From NCBI GenBank assembly GCA_026692665.1, contig JAPLOF010000017.1, positions 1 to 64,000 of the forward strand: DNA of 64,000 nt, read 5' to 3'. The DNA is from Planctomycetota bacterium. Lineage in GTDB: Bacteria > Planctomycetota > UBA1135 > GCA-002686595. Below, in pieces: positions 11,259 to 20,686 of this stretch. The stretch's first letter is position 1, and each line of letters opens with the position of its first letter. Both the position numbers and the translations under genes were made by a program. The notes under the pieces are model-generated. The model worked only from the letters and a program-made list of their open reading frames with translations, made no database searches and was not told where the DNA came from.

Positions 11259-12761
11259 TCACAACCCGGCGAACTTCTTGATCTCGCGCTCTCGCTTGGC
11301 GAGCGCCTTCTGCAGCGCAGTCGCCGTCGTCGTGATGTCGGCCTTCACACCGGTCTTCAACGCCGCCTGAAGAGCCTTGTGCAGCTCCGGCAGCTCCTTG
11401 TCCGCCCCGGCCCCGTCGAGCATGTAGGCCACGAGGAGTCCCGCCTCGTGGTAGAGGCGGCTCGAGTTGGGGATGTCCTTGATGTCGAGCTTGAAGGCGA
11501 ACACGTCGTCGAGCTTGTGCAGGCCGCCGGCCTTCTTGATCTCGCCGAACGCGAACGTGCGCAGCGTCCAGGGATCCGCGCCCTCCGCAGCCTCGGGGTT
11601 CTTCATGAACCGCTCGACGTACGACGCGGCGCCGTAGCGCAGCCAGCGCGGGATCTTCTTCTCGGTCCAGAACGCGCCGGAGTACGTGGCCAGATCGCCG
11701 CGGCCGCCATCGGCGATCCACTGTGCGACCGCGGCCCACGACGGGTCGATGCCCTCGACGAAACTCTGCGCCGCGGCGAAGCGCAGCCAGTAGGGGCCCC
11801 AGACGGCGAGCTTCGGGTCCTTGCGATCCCAGTAGCTGACGCCGCAGCCCAAGTACTGCGGCGGCTTCGCGTTGTTGTCGAAGAAACCGTCCGCGAAGTA
11901 CGACCCATGCAGCGAGGAAATGCCCTCGGTCTCGATCAGGATCGGCTGGTTGCCGGCGGCCTGGTTGTACTGGGTGAGGCTGTTCAGGACGACGAGGTGC
12001 TGCTTCTTCGCGGGCTCGGTGCCGAAGATCCGCACGAGCTCGGCGTGCGTCTTGTCCGCGTGCCAGCGCGCCAGGTTGGCGCCTTCCCAGTCGCACGTCG
12101 CCCAGACTTCGTAGTGCTCGCCCATGAGCTCCCACGAGGTCTCGATCTTCGAGTGGTACTCGTTGGCCTTGGCCAGGTCGACCCACTCCTGGCCGCACTT
12201 CCATTGGAGCGCGGTCCACTTCTCGAAGTCCTCGGGCGCGATCCAGCTGTTGTCGTCGGCGCGGAATTGGTACCCGGCCGCCTTCCACTCATCGACCTGC
12301 TTGGCGAGAGCGGCCTCGGACGGGTCGATCCAGCCCTTCTGCGCGTCCTTCGTCCAACCCATCGTGAGGAAGGGCACGTCGCCCTCGGGCACCCATTCCT
12401 CCTTGAAGCGAGCGAGGCCCTTGGCCTTCATGCGCGCGGCCTCTTCGCGCTTGTACTTGGCCAGCTCGGCGAAGCTCTCGAACCACTTGCCGTCGTAGGA
12501 CTGGTGACGCAGAGCCTTGCGCGCGACCTCGTTGTCGGGTTCGAGCTCGATGACGCGTTTGTAGACCTTGTCCGCGGAGGCCTGCATCGGTCCGCCGACG
12601 AACGACGCGGCCAGCTCGAGCAGCTTGGCGACGTCCTTGCCCGCCGCCGCGATCTTCGCGTCCAACGCGGGATCCTGCGCGGCGATCGAGACCGGCGCGG
12701 GGACGGAAGCCGAGAGGGCGGTGGGCCACGGGAGCAGGCACAGGGTCAGCGCGACGATCAT
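11259..12761 (-). CDS. large secreted protein of unknown function
   Basis: The 500-residue product begins with a classic signal peptide (M-I-V-A-L-T-L-C-L-L-P-W-P). I selected the ATG at 12761 for this reason; the frame extends 23 codons upstream to 12830. Near residues 40-90 there is a TPR-like pair (V-I-E-L-E-P-D-N-E-V-A-R-K-A-L). Beyond it the protein is rich in Trp, Lys and Glu, with no recognised catalytic motif. The central region (F-V-E-G-I-D-P-S-W, W-L-R-Y-G-A-A-S-Y-V-E-R-F) resembles peptidase-like folds that expect a HExxH site, but none is visible. The periplasm or cell surface is the likely location. Confidence 0.65.
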   Translation of the reverse strand: MIVALTLCLLPWPTALSASVPAPVSIAAQDPALDAKIAAAGKDVAKLLELAASFVGGPMQASADKVYKRVIELEPDNEVARKALRHQSYDGKWFESFAELAKYKREEAARMKAKGLARFKEEWVPEGDVPFLTMGWTKDAQKGWIDPSEAALAKQVDEWKAAGYQFRADDNSWIAPEDFEKWTALQWKCGQEWVDLAKANEYHSKIETSWELMGEHYEVWATCDWEGANLARWHADKTHAELVRIFGTEPAKKQHLVVLNSLTQYNQAAGNQPILIETEGISSLHGSYFADGFFDNNAKPPQYLGCGVSYWDRKDPKLAVWGPYWLRFAAAQSFVEGIDPSWAAVAQWIADGGRGDLATYSGAFWTEKKIPRWLRYGAASYVERFMKNPEAAEGADPWTLRTFAFGEIKKAGGLHKLDDVFAFKLDIKDIPNSSRLYHEAGLLVAYMLDGAGADKELPELHKALQAALKTGVKADITTTATALQKALAKREREIKKFAGL

Positions 12762-13064
12762 GGCGGTTGCGTGAGCTCCCCGGTCGGAGTGGGACGGGGC
12801 AAGCGGACCGACCTCCGTGCGCGGTCGCACGACGGTCGGTCGGATGGAGAGAGGGTGGTCGCCGCTTCCCGAGGCCCATGGTCAGGTGGTGCATCCGAAG
12901 GCCGTGGAGGAGGGCGGATCCGCAGAGAGCTCAGCCGAGAGCGTAGCTTCCTCGACCGGCCGGGCGGGATACCCCACTTCCGACCCCGCCATTTCCCCGC
13001 CGCGGGGCCGGGCTCCCGCGGTCCGCGTACAGCACCCTGACACTCCCGTGCAGGGCGCCTGCCC

Positions 13065-14876
13065 TCAGTCGCCGCCGCCCGACCCCGGGAGCCCGTGGCA
13101 CAGGTTGCAGCCGATCGGCGTGCCCTTGGCCACGGTCCAGGTGTGGCCGTCGTGCGACCACGACCGGTCCGCCGCCGCGCGCGACAGCGCCGTGCCGAGG
13201 AGGTTGGCTCCGTGGCAGGCCTGGCAGCTCGCGTGGTTGTGCTCGTAGAAGTCGTGGTGTCCGCCGTCGATGAACGACATCTGGTCCACGTTGTGCATCC
13301 CGTGCGGCCCGTTCATCGTCCGCGCCAGCGTTCCCGGCGGGTGGCAGGAGGCGCACTCGGCGACCGTGCCCGTGTGCCCCTGCAGCTGGACCGCGGCCAC
13401 GTTGTCGTTGGCGGCCGGATCCGAGTTGGGCCACTCGGCGTGGGTGCTGCCGTGGCAGTTCTCGCACGAGATGTCGCCGTGGCCCTTGCTGAACCGATAG
13501 AGCGTGTTCGGCTCCTCGGCGAAGCGCGAGTTCGGCGCGAGGATCGCCGACGCGGCCGGATCCCCCGTGCGGTAGGACTGGCGCAACCGGATGCCGTCGG
13601 CCGCCAGCTGGTAGCCCGGCCCGGACACGTGGTTCAGCGCGTCGCCCGTGTGGCACGACTGGCAACGCGGGAGGTCCTTCCACGGCCTCCGCGCGGCGAG
13701 ATCGGCCTGGCCATCCAGGCTGCCGCCCGGCTCGAGCGGGAACGCTCCACCCACCGCGAGCATGTCACCGTGGCACGAGAGACACTCCATGCCGCCGGTC
13801 TTCATGGCACCGCGCAGGCATTCGGTCACGGCGCCGGGGTGGCACTGATAGCAGGTCGACAGCGCGTCACCGCCGTGCGGGAAGAGCGGATTGCCCTGGT
13901 CGTCGTTCAGGCGTCCGTGGAAGTCGTGCATCACGCGCGACATCAGCGCCGGGTAGCGCTCCACCGGACCCGACCAGCGTGCCTGCGTGGGGGCCTGATG
14001 TGCCGAAGAAGCCGTCGTCGCCGGGCCCGGCGGCGTCGGCGTGGACGGTGCGGATCCCAGGTCGAGAGGCGGGGAATAGTGACAGCTCGCGCACAGCACC
14101 GGTTGGTGCGCCACGAGCTCGGTGCCCTCGCGCAGGTCGTGCAGGATCAGCACGTTCTGCTTGGCCTGCACTTCCGTGTCGGCGGTGCTCGACCAGGCCA
14201 CGCCGGCTTCGCGCGCGGCGATCTGGCCCGTCGTGTGGCAGTTGCGGCAGTCCGTCTCGCTCGCGACGGGCACGACGACATCGAGGGTCGCCAATGTGGC
14301 GCCCGTCGCCGGGTTCCGCGCGCGAACGCGCAGGAGCGGATAGGGATTCGTGCTGCCCTGGTCGTCCACCGGCGTGATGGGGATCCCGAACGCGTGGAAG
14401 ACCTGTTCGCTCGCGCTCCACGTGAGAGCCTGCGGTCCGGGCGTCGGCGCGTCCGCCGGCATGTAGAGTCCGGTCACGCCCATCCCCAGGGGCAGTGTGA
14501 CCCCGAAGAGCCCAGGAGCCCACGCCCAGAAGTCGGTCTTGCCGGCGCTGCGCGAGTTGATCGATCCGTGCGAATCCGCGACGGGCTCGTAGGTCACGTC
14601 GACTTCGCCCGGCTGCAGCACGCGCGGCATGCCGCCCGAATTGCGCTGGACGACCTGCGCCCGCAGCACGTTGAACGGCGGCAGGATCGAGAAGGTCGAG
14701 AACTCCCGGTCCATGCAGTGCATGCCGAGGTCGTTCGCGGCGAGCACGCGGTAGCTCCCCGGCGGGATCACGTTGCTGGGCGGGACCCCCGAACCGTCGG
14801 AGCTCGTCCCGTTGCCTGCCGTACCTCCACACGCCGTCAATCCGAGCCCGAACACCGCCACGAACATGCTCTTCAT
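13065..14876 (-). CDS. nonahaem c-type cytochrome lipoprotein
   Basis: The 603-residue product starts with a lipoprotein signal (lipobox L-T-A-C, Cys16). The ATG at 14876 has a GGAG 8 bases upstream, so I chose it over longer starts. Nine CxxCH haem-binding motifs are visible: CRNCH, CASCH, CYQCH, CLSCH, CQSCH, CENCH, CASCH, CQACH and CNLCH, all in the C-terminal two thirds. The N-terminal domain contains L-A-A-N-D-L-G-M-H-C-M-D-R and is haem-free. It is probably an extracytoplasmic electron carrier or reductase. The terminal acceptor is unknown, and no partner oxidoreductase gene is adjacent. Confidence 0.9.
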   Translation of the reverse strand: MKSMFVAVFGLGLTACGGTAGNGTSSDGSGVPPSNVIPPGSYRVLAANDLGMHCMDREFSTFSILPPFNVLRAQVVQRNSGGMPRVLQPGEVDVTYEPVADSHGSINSRSAGKTDFWAWAPGLFGVTLPLGMGVTGLYMPADAPTPGPQALTWSASEQVFHAFGIPITPVDDQGSTNPYPLLRVRARNPATGATLATLDVVVPVASETDCRNCHTTGQIAAREAGVAWSSTADTEVQAKQNVLILHDLREGTELVAHQPVLCASCHYSPPLDLGSAPSTPTPPGPATTASSAHQAPTQARWSGPVERYPALMSRVMHDFHGRLNDDQGNPLFPHGGDALSTCYQCHPGAVTECLRGAMKTGGMECLSCHGDMLAVGGAFPLEPGGSLDGQADLAARRPWKDLPRCQSCHTGDALNHVSGPGYQLAADGIRLRQSYRTGDPAASAILAPNSRFAEEPNTLYRFSKGHGDISCENCHGSTHAEWPNSDPAANDNVAAVQLQGHTGTVAECASCHPPGTLARTMNGPHGMHNVDQMSFIDGGHHDFYEHNHASCQACHGANLLGTALSRAAADRSWSHDGHTWTVAKGTPIGCNLCHGLPGSGGGD

Positions 14877-15137
14877 CGGAGGATCTCCGCGAGCAATTCG
14901 AACCATGGCAGGGAGCGTGCCACGCCGACTTCTTGAACCTAGATCGAGGTCGGGAATCGTTCGCGGGACCACTGTGCGTAGATTTCCAGGAAGAGTGCGT
15001 AGGAGCCGAGCGGCACACGAACCGGGCATGCGAACAAGGGCGGGCACGGCTCGATCTCCGCCTCATCGGTTCAACCGCTACCCTCTGCGTCGAATGCGAA
15101 TCCGCGCGCACCCCTCCGAGCTTGGAGAGCCCGTCCC

Positions 15138-15371
15138 ATGAACCGCTGGCTGCGCTACGTGCTCGTCCTGATCGCCATCGGCCTCGCGGTCTGGCTCGTG
15201 CGCGTGAAGTTCCTCGCCGCCGATCCCGTGGTCGTGCGGACGGTGCGCCTCGAACGCGGAACCTTGGAAGAGACCGTGACGAACTCCAACGAGGCAGCCG
15301 GCCGCGGCGTGCACGCAACTCCGGATCCCGGTGCCCGTCTTTCACGAGAGGGGCGAGTGGTGTCGAAATGA
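15138..15371 (+). pseudogene. truncated membrane-fusion (RND/ABC efflux adaptor) gene
   Basis: The start is intact: GGAG 10 bases upstream, then a membrane anchor (Y-V-L-V-L-I-A-I-G-L-A-V-W-L-V) and the typical adaptor N-terminal phrase V-V-R-T-V-R-L-E-R-G-T-L-E-E-T-V-T-N-S. After about residue 51 the resemblance stops abruptly and 26 unrelated residues lead to a stop. Adaptors of this family are normally 350-450 residues, and no biotinyl-lipoyl domain or downstream pump gene follows. I read it as the 5' stub of an adaptor gene left after deletion or insertion. Confidence 0.6.
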
Positions 15372-15619
15372 CAACGTCGCTTGCAGCAAGAGTCCATGCG
15401 GCGATTCGCCTGTGAGGTAGAAGCGTGAGCCCGGGCTCAGGCGTGCGGTTCGCGATCCCGCGCAGTCCGGCACGGGATCTGCCTGTGAAGTCCAGGCGTG
15501 GAGCTCCGACAGCGAATGTGCAAGAAGCGGAGTGCTCACACCGACCAGCAGGAGCGCGCGCGGGAAGATCCCGCAGTCGACCCCGCTCCTTGTCACCAGA
15601 AGACGTCCAGAGGCACTCC

Positions 15620-16717
15620 ATGCATACCAACCTCCGTTCCCGCACAGCACAGATCTCGTCACGGATCACCTTGCTCGTGCTCGTTCTCGCTCCTTGCGCG
15701 GCGGCCCAGAGCTTCAACGTGGACTTCGCGTCTCTCAGCAATCCTCCGGTGCCGTCCAGCGCCTACGGCGCTGCGGCCGGGCAGCCGGGCCACTGGAATG
15801 TCATCGACGTAACAGTCGTGAACCCGCCGCTGCTGGGTCTGGGCGGGGCGGCGACGGCCATCACGCTGACTCGCTCCAACCTCATGACGATCGACTTCGG
15901 CTTCGACAGCGTCATGACCCAGGGCGACGACGGTGCGCTGATGGACGACGGCGAGAGCATCGGCGGGCCCGCGGTGTGGACCTTCAGCCACCTCTCCGCC
16001 GGGGACTACGCCGTGTACACGTATGCGTGGGCGTCCGACAGCTTCACCTACCGCACGCTCGTCAGCTGCGGGAGCCAGGATCCGGACCAGATCGTGGGCG
16101 GCACGTGGCCGGGGCACCAACAGGCCGGCGTGACCTACGCCCTGCACCACGCCTCGGTCCCGGCGGGTGGTTCGATCACGATCCGCGCGTCCACCTACCA
16201 GGTCGCCGGGACGATCAACGGATTCCAGCTGGTGCGATCGGACACGCCCGCGCAGACCGTGTGCGTGGGGGACGGCAGCGGCACCGCGTGCCCGTGTGGC
16301 AACGCGGGTGGTCCGGGGCGCGGTTGCGCCAACAGCGTGAACAGCGCGGGGGCGCGCCTCGACGCGTCGGGCACGGCTTGGGTGTCGGGCGACTCCTTCG
16401 TGCTCTCCGGTAGCGGCATGCCGAATGGACCGGTCCTCTACATCCAGGGCAGCACGGCGATGAACGGCGGCCTGGGCGTCGCGCTGGGCGATGGCCTGCG
16501 CTGCGCCGGAGGGCTCGTCGTGCGCCTGGGGACGAAGAGCAACGTCGGTGGCGCGTCGAGCTATCCGCAGCCCGGCGACACGTCCATCTCGGTGCGCGGC
16601 GCCGTCGTCGCGGGCGGGACCCACACCTACCAGGCCTGGTATCGCAATGCCGCGACCTACTGCACCGCCGACACGTTCAACCTCACCAATGGGTTGAGCG
16701 TCATTTGGATGCCCTGA
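15620..16717 (+). CDS. secreted protein with Cys-rich C-terminal domain
   Basis: The ATG at 15620 has AGAGG seven bases upstream and leads into a signal peptide ending about A-P-C-A-A-A-Q-S, giving 365 residues. The N-terminal domain (about 30-215) is beta-rich and unrecognised. The C-terminal domain (about 220-365) starts with C-V-G-D-G-S-G-T-A-C-P-C-G-N, continues G-G-P-G-R-G-C-A-N-S, and ends Y-R-N-A-A-T-Y-C-T-A-D-T-F-N-L-T-N-G. A copy of this ending survives at 55880-55969, so the domain belongs to a family in this genome. It may be a surface-attachment or sorting module. The upstream ORF extension to 15425 has no signal-peptide logic and was dropped. Confidence 0.75.
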   Translation: MHTNLRSRTAQISSRITLLVLVLAPCAAAQSFNVDFASLSNPPVPSSAYGAAAGQPGHWNVIDVTVVNPPLLGLGGAATAITLTRSNLMTIDFGFDSVMTQGDDGALMDDGESIGGPAVWTFSHLSAGDYAVYTYAWASDSFTYRTLVSCGSQDPDQIVGGTWPGHQQAGVTYALHHASVPAGGSITIRASTYQVAGTINGFQLVRSDTPAQTVCVGDGSGTACPCGNAGGPGRGCANSVNSAGARLDASGTAWVSGDSFVLSGSGMPNGPVLYIQGSTAMNGGLGVALGDGLRCAGGLVVRLGTKSNVGGASSYPQPGDTSISVRGAVVAGGTHTYQAWYRNAATYCTADTFNLTNGLSVIWMP

Positions 16718-17064
16718 CGGCCCGGATTCGACGCACACGCCAAGGACAGACCGCAGGAACTGGCTGGGGATGGTCCGATGGGGCCATCCCCTCAGTGCTC
16801 GCTCAGCTGCTGCGACGCGCGGGCGGCCACCTCGTGATCGCGGTCGTGGTTCCCGTCCTTCGGATGCTCCGCGAACGACGTACCTGGTCGGAGGACACGG
16901 CGGGCCATCGGGGGTGGGCCGGCCTCGAGCCTGCGCTCGTATCGAATGCCGACTGCGAAGCAGTGGGTATCGCCTGCTACGGGGCGTGCGCGCAGCATGC
17001 AGTCGGCTGTTTCGTTCGTAGCCTCCGATGCTCCGTCGAGACGGCCAGGACGAAGGAGGTTGCC
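16718..17064. other. intergenic region, 347 bases
   Basis: This stretch lies between two secreted-protein genes on the plus strand. It holds the terminator hairpin at 16766-16791 and, near its end, the strong ribosome-binding site AAGGAGGT at 17053-17060 for the LamG gene. I see no supported coding sequence or RNA gene in the remainder. Confidence 0.5.
16766..16791 (+). terminator. hairpin terminator after 15620-16717
   Basis: GGGGATGGTCC pairs with GGGCCATCCCC through 11 base pairs (one G-U) around the tetraloop GATG, starting 49 bases past the stop. There is no clear U-tract, as is common in GC-rich genomes, so it may need Rho or act as an mRNA stabiliser. Confidence 0.5.
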
Positions 17065-18981
17065 ATGAACGGCGGTCAGTCGCGATCAACCCTCACCCTC
17101 ACCGGGATGCTCCTCGGTGCTGGACTCATCTCCACCAGCGCGTTCGGGGGCACTTCGACCGGATCGGGCTCCCTGGCCGGGCACTGTCTCGCGTTCGACG
17201 GCGTCGACGACCTCGTCCACGTCGTGCGCAGCGTCGCGCTCGAGCCGGCGGAGATCACGGTCGAGATGTGGGCCCGTCTGGACGGTCCGCAGGACTGGAA
17301 CTCGCGCCTGCTGCGCAAGGGCGAGCACGACGCCTACTTCATCACCGCCGACCAGGACAACGACCAGCGCATGCAACTGCTGGTCACCCGCGGAACGGAG
17401 TACCGGGTCACGGCCACGGACATCCAGCCGCACACCGCGTACATCGGCACGTGGCACCACTTCGTCGGCGTCTACTCGACGAACCAGGCCGAGTTCTTCG
17501 TGGACGGTGCCATCCAGGCTCAGGTGAGCCATGACCTGGGCGCGCTCACGCACCTGCCGCTGACGGACCTCTACATCGGCGCGGGGCTGCCCGTGACGCT
17601 GCAGAACGAGTACTTCCGTGGGCGGATCGACGAAGTGCGCATCTGGAACCACGCGCGCGACATCGGGGACATCGAGGCCAACTGGTCTGGCACGTACCTC
17701 GGTACCGAGCCGGGCCTCGTGGCCTACTGGCGCTTCGACGAGGGCAGCGGCCAGATCGCGCACGACTCGTCGCCGTTCGGACACGATGGTGAGCTCGGAC
17801 TCACGGCAGGCGAGGATGCCAGCGATCCGACCTGGGTCGTCTCCGACGCGCCGATCGGCGCGGCGACGGGCAGCGGCTACGCGCTCGCTTTCGACGGCGT
17901 CGAGGACCTCGTCCTCGTGCCGCGCAGCGCTTCGCTCGAGCCCGAGGAGATCACGGTCGAGATGTGGGCTCGCCTGAACGGCCCGCAGGACTGGAACACG
18001 CGGCTCTTGCGCAAGGCGGGGCACTTCGGGAATGGCTACACGCTGAGCGCGGATCGCGACTTCGACCAGCGCATGCAGTTCATCGTCTCGAAGGACGGAG
18101 TGCTCGTGCAGGCGCGCGACCCGGCGGTGCACACCGTGTACGACGGTGCCTGGCACCACTTCGCGGGCGTGTACGGCACGAACTTCGCCCAGTTCTGGGT
18201 GGACGGATACCCCGTTGCGAACGAGGTGCACGCGCTCGGCCCGATGAGCCATGTGCCGCTGACCGACCTGTACCTCGGTGCTGGGCTGCCCAGCCCGGAA
18301 CCGGGCGAGTACTTCGCGGGCCAGATTGACGAAGTGCGCATCTGGAACCGTGCGCGCAGCGTGGAGGAGATCCAGCGGGACTGGTATCGCCAACTGCTCG
18401 GGACCGAGCCGGGGCTGGTGGCCTACTGGAAATTCAACGAAGGGGCCGGCCAGACGGTGTACGACCAATCCACGGCCGGAAATGACGGTCAACTCGGCGC
18501 GACGAGCCTGCCGGAGCCCAGCGATCCGACGTGGGTCGTGTCGGACATCCCGCTGGATTGGGCACCGGGGTACGCCGCCCTCTACTGCTACAGCCACCCG
18601 AACTCCACGGGCGTCCAGGCTTCGATGACGTTCGCGGGCAGCTTCGCGATCCAGGACAACACGGCGGCTGTCGAGGTCGTCCATGCGCCCGTCGGGCACG
18701 CCGGCGTGTTCTTCTACGGTCGCAATCCGTTCCAGGTCCCGATGGGGGATGGGAACCTGTGCATCAGCCCGTACAGCCCGGGCCTTTTCCGGCTGATGCC
18801 GCCGCTGCAGGTCGACTTCACCGGCCATGCCGTTCGCCAGATCGACTTCGGCGCCCTGTCGCCCCTGGGCCAGATCACGCCCGGCACGCCCTGGCGCTTC
18901 CAGTTCTGGTTCCGCGACTGGGCCGCGGGCGGCACGGGGACGAACCTGTCCGACGCGATGGAAGTGACCTTCTGGCCGTGA
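17065..18981 (+). CDS. secreted protein with two LamG/concanavalin-like domains
   Basis: AAGGAGGT six bases before the ATG at 17065 and a signal peptide (about residues 1-30) fix the start; the product has 638 residues. It contains two tandem LamG-type jelly-roll domains, about 40-250 and 275-480. They are near copies of each other, each with A-F-D-G-V-x-D-L-V, T-V-E-M-W-A-R-L and E-V-R-I-W-N. Each ends with G-T-E-P-G-L-V-A-Y-W and S-D-P-T-W-V-V-S-D. The last 120 residues form a separate beta-rich domain containing A-L-Y-C-Y-S-H-P-N-S. LamG folds bind carbohydrates or proteins, so an adhesive or cell-surface role is plausible. Confidence 0.85.
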   Translation: MNGGQSRSTLTLTGMLLGAGLISTSAFGGTSTGSGSLAGHCLAFDGVDDLVHVVRSVALEPAEITVEMWARLDGPQDWNSRLLRKGEHDAYFITADQDNDQRMQLLVTRGTEYRVTATDIQPHTAYIGTWHHFVGVYSTNQAEFFVDGAIQAQVSHDLGALTHLPLTDLYIGAGLPVTLQNEYFRGRIDEVRIWNHARDIGDIEANWSGTYLGTEPGLVAYWRFDEGSGQIAHDSSPFGHDGELGLTAGEDASDPTWVVSDAPIGAATGSGYALAFDGVEDLVLVPRSASLEPEEITVEMWARLNGPQDWNTRLLRKAGHFGNGYTLSADRDFDQRMQFIVSKDGVLVQARDPAVHTVYDGAWHHFAGVYGTNFAQFWVDGYPVANEVHALGPMSHVPLTDLYLGAGLPSPEPGEYFAGQIDEVRIWNRARSVEEIQRDWYRQLLGTEPGLVAYWKFNEGAGQTVYDQSTAGNDGQLGATSLPEPSDPTWVVSDIPLDWAPGYAALYCYSHPNSTGVQASMTFAGSFAIQDNTAAVEVVHAPVGHAGVFFYGRNPFQVPMGDGNLCISPYSPGLFRLMPPLQVDFTGHAVRQIDFGALSPLGQITPGTPWRFQFWFRDWAAGGTGTNLSDAMEVTFWP

Positions 18982-18998
18982 CCGGCCTGGACGGAGGG

Positions 18999-19032
18999 GG
19001 CCGCGCGCGGACCGGGCTGGTCGCGCGCGGCC
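18999..19032 (+). terminator. GC-rich terminator hairpin after the LamG gene
   Basis: GGCCGCGCGCGGACC (18999-19013) pairs with GGTCGCGCGCGGCC (19019-19032) around GGGCT, giving 14 pairs with one bulged base. It begins 18 bases after the LamG stop codon. No U-tract follows. Confidence 0.5.
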
Positions 19033-19087
19033 TCGATGCGCGATGATTCGCGGGCCGGCGGTCACAGGCGCAGGCCGACGGCACGAC

Positions 19088-20686
19088 ATGAACTTCGACG
19101 CGATCCTCCGCGACCTGCTCGATCCGGCCGCGCACCCTGTCGGCTCGAGCGCTCCCGTGCTCGTCCAGACCCACGCGTCGGCCGTCGTCCTGGTCGGCGA
19201 CGACGTCTACAAGCTGAAGAAGCCGGTCGACCTCGGCTTCCTCGACTACTCGACGCTCGCGCGCCGCAAGTCCATGTGCGAGGCCGAGGTCGAGCTCAAT
19301 CGGCGCCTGGCGCCGGGCGTCTACCAGGGTGTCGTGCCCATCACGGAACGAGCCGGACATGCGGTGCTGCGAGGCGCGGGTGCGCCGATCGAGCACGCGG
19401 TGCACATGAAGCGCCTCTCCGAGGAGGCGTCGCTGGCCTCGCGCGTCATGGCGGCTCCCGTTGACCCTGTCCTGATCGACCGCATCGGACGCACGATCGC
19501 GCGCTTCCACCGAGTCGCTCGCCGTGGGCCGGAGATCGCGCGTTGGGCCGAGTTCGATCGCGTGCGCGAGAACTGCCGGGAAAACCTGGCCGGTCTGGCG
19601 CCCCATGCGGAGTCCATCGCGCCCATCGAGGAGTTTCTGCGGCTCCAGCTCGAGACGGAAGCCGAGCTCGAAGCCCAGCGTGCGCGGATCGAGCTGCGCG
19701 TCCGCGAGAACGTGCCGTGCGAGACGCACGGAGATCTGCGCCTCGAGCACGTGTACCTCCTCGAGGGCGGAGAGATCGCCATCATCGACTGCATCGAATT
19801 CTCGCCGCGGTATGCGTGTGCCGATCCGATCGCCGACATCGCATTCCTCGCGATGGACCTGCGCGCGCACGGTGCATGGTCCGAGGCGCGCGCGCTCCTC
19901 GCGTCGTACTTCGAAGAGAGCCGCGACGAAGGTGGCCGAGTCCTGGTTCCGCTCTACACGTCCTATCGATCGGCGGTGCGTGCCAAGGTGCGGGCCCTGC
20001 AGGCGCGAACCCCCGGCATCCTCACCGACCAGCGCGCGAAGGCGCTGCAACTCGCGCGCGCTCACGTCCAACTGGCCGTGGGCGAACTCGCACCGGCGGG
20101 CGAGCGGCCCTGCCTGCTCCTCGTCGGCGGCCTGCCTGGCACGGGCAAGTCGGTTCTGTCGGGCGGACTCGCGCGGACAGCAGGTGTCACCTGGCTGCGC
20201 GCCGACGCGATCCGGAAGGAGCTCGCGGGGCTCGATCCGCGCGAGTCCGGCCGCTCGGAGGTGCGCAGCGGGATCTACACGCCCGAATGGAACGAGCGCA
20301 CCTATGGCGAGTGTCTGGCGCGAGCGAAGACCCTGCTCTTCGCGGGGCAGCGCGTGCTCGTGGACGCGAGCTTCAAGGAAGAGCGTCGACGCGCGGCGTT
20401 CCTCGCCGCGGCCCGCGAATGGGGCGTTCCCGCGTTCTTCCTCGAGTGCCGTTCCAGCCCCGAGCTCGTGCGCGGCCGCCTGGAGGGTCGCGTCGGCGAC
20501 CCGTCGGACGCCGATTGGGGCATCTACGAGCACGTGAGTCGCACGTGGGAAGCGCTCGGCCCGCGCACGGCGGCCATTCACGCGGTGATCGACACGTCTG
20601 GGCCGCGCGAGACCTCCTTGGCGCGAGCCCTCGCGGCGCTCACCCTCGCCGGCCTGCACGGCGACGGGCGATCGGGCCTGGCTTGA
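19088..20686 (+). CDS. aminoglycoside-phosphotransferase-like kinase fused to P-loop ATPase
   Basis: This 532-residue fusion has an N-terminal protein-kinase-like/APH fold (to about residue 330) with V-Y-K-L-K-K-P-V-D and the catalytic-loop region T-H-G-D-L-R-L-E-H-V-Y plus I-I-D-C-I-E-F. A C-terminal P-loop domain carries the Walker A motif G-G-L-P-G-T-G-K-S near residue 350. The same arrangement occurs in the widespread family annotated as bifunctional aminoglycoside phosphotransferase/ATP-binding protein, whose real substrate is not settled. The ATG at 19088 gives the family N-terminus; an in-frame ATG at 19043 would add 15 residues. Confidence 0.85.
   Translation: MNFDAILRDLLDPAAHPVGSSAPVLVQTHASAVVLVGDDVYKLKKPVDLGFLDYSTLARRKSMCEAEVELNRRLAPGVYQGVVPITERAGHAVLRGAGAPIEHAVHMKRLSEEASLASRVMAAPVDPVLIDRIGRTIARFHRVARRGPEIARWAEFDRVRENCRENLAGLAPHAESIAPIEEFLRLQLETEAELEAQRARIELRVRENVPCETHGDLRLEHVYLLEGGEIAIIDCIEFSPRYACADPIADIAFLAMDLRAHGAWSEARALLASYFEESRDEGGRVLVPLYTSYRSAVRAKVRALQARTPGILTDQRAKALQLARAHVQLAVGELAPAGERPCLLLVGGLPGTGKSVLSGGLARTAGVTWLRADAIRKELAGLDPRESGRSEVRSGIYTPEWNERTYGECLARAKTLLFAGQRVLVDASFKEERRRAAFLAAAREWGVPAFFLECRSSPELVRGRLEGRVGDPSDADWGIYEHVSRTWEALGPRTAAIHAVIDTSGPRETSLARALAALTLAGLHGDGRSGLA

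Noticed and set aside
12831..13064. possible small gene between the secreted protein and cytochrome genes
   Set aside because: No start, ribosome-binding site or coherent protein was found; the apparent frames are shadows.
15532..16413. 293-codon plus-strand frame
   Set aside because: It overlaps the secreted protein gene at 15620 in another frame; the latter has a ribosome-binding site, signal peptide and a recurring domain.
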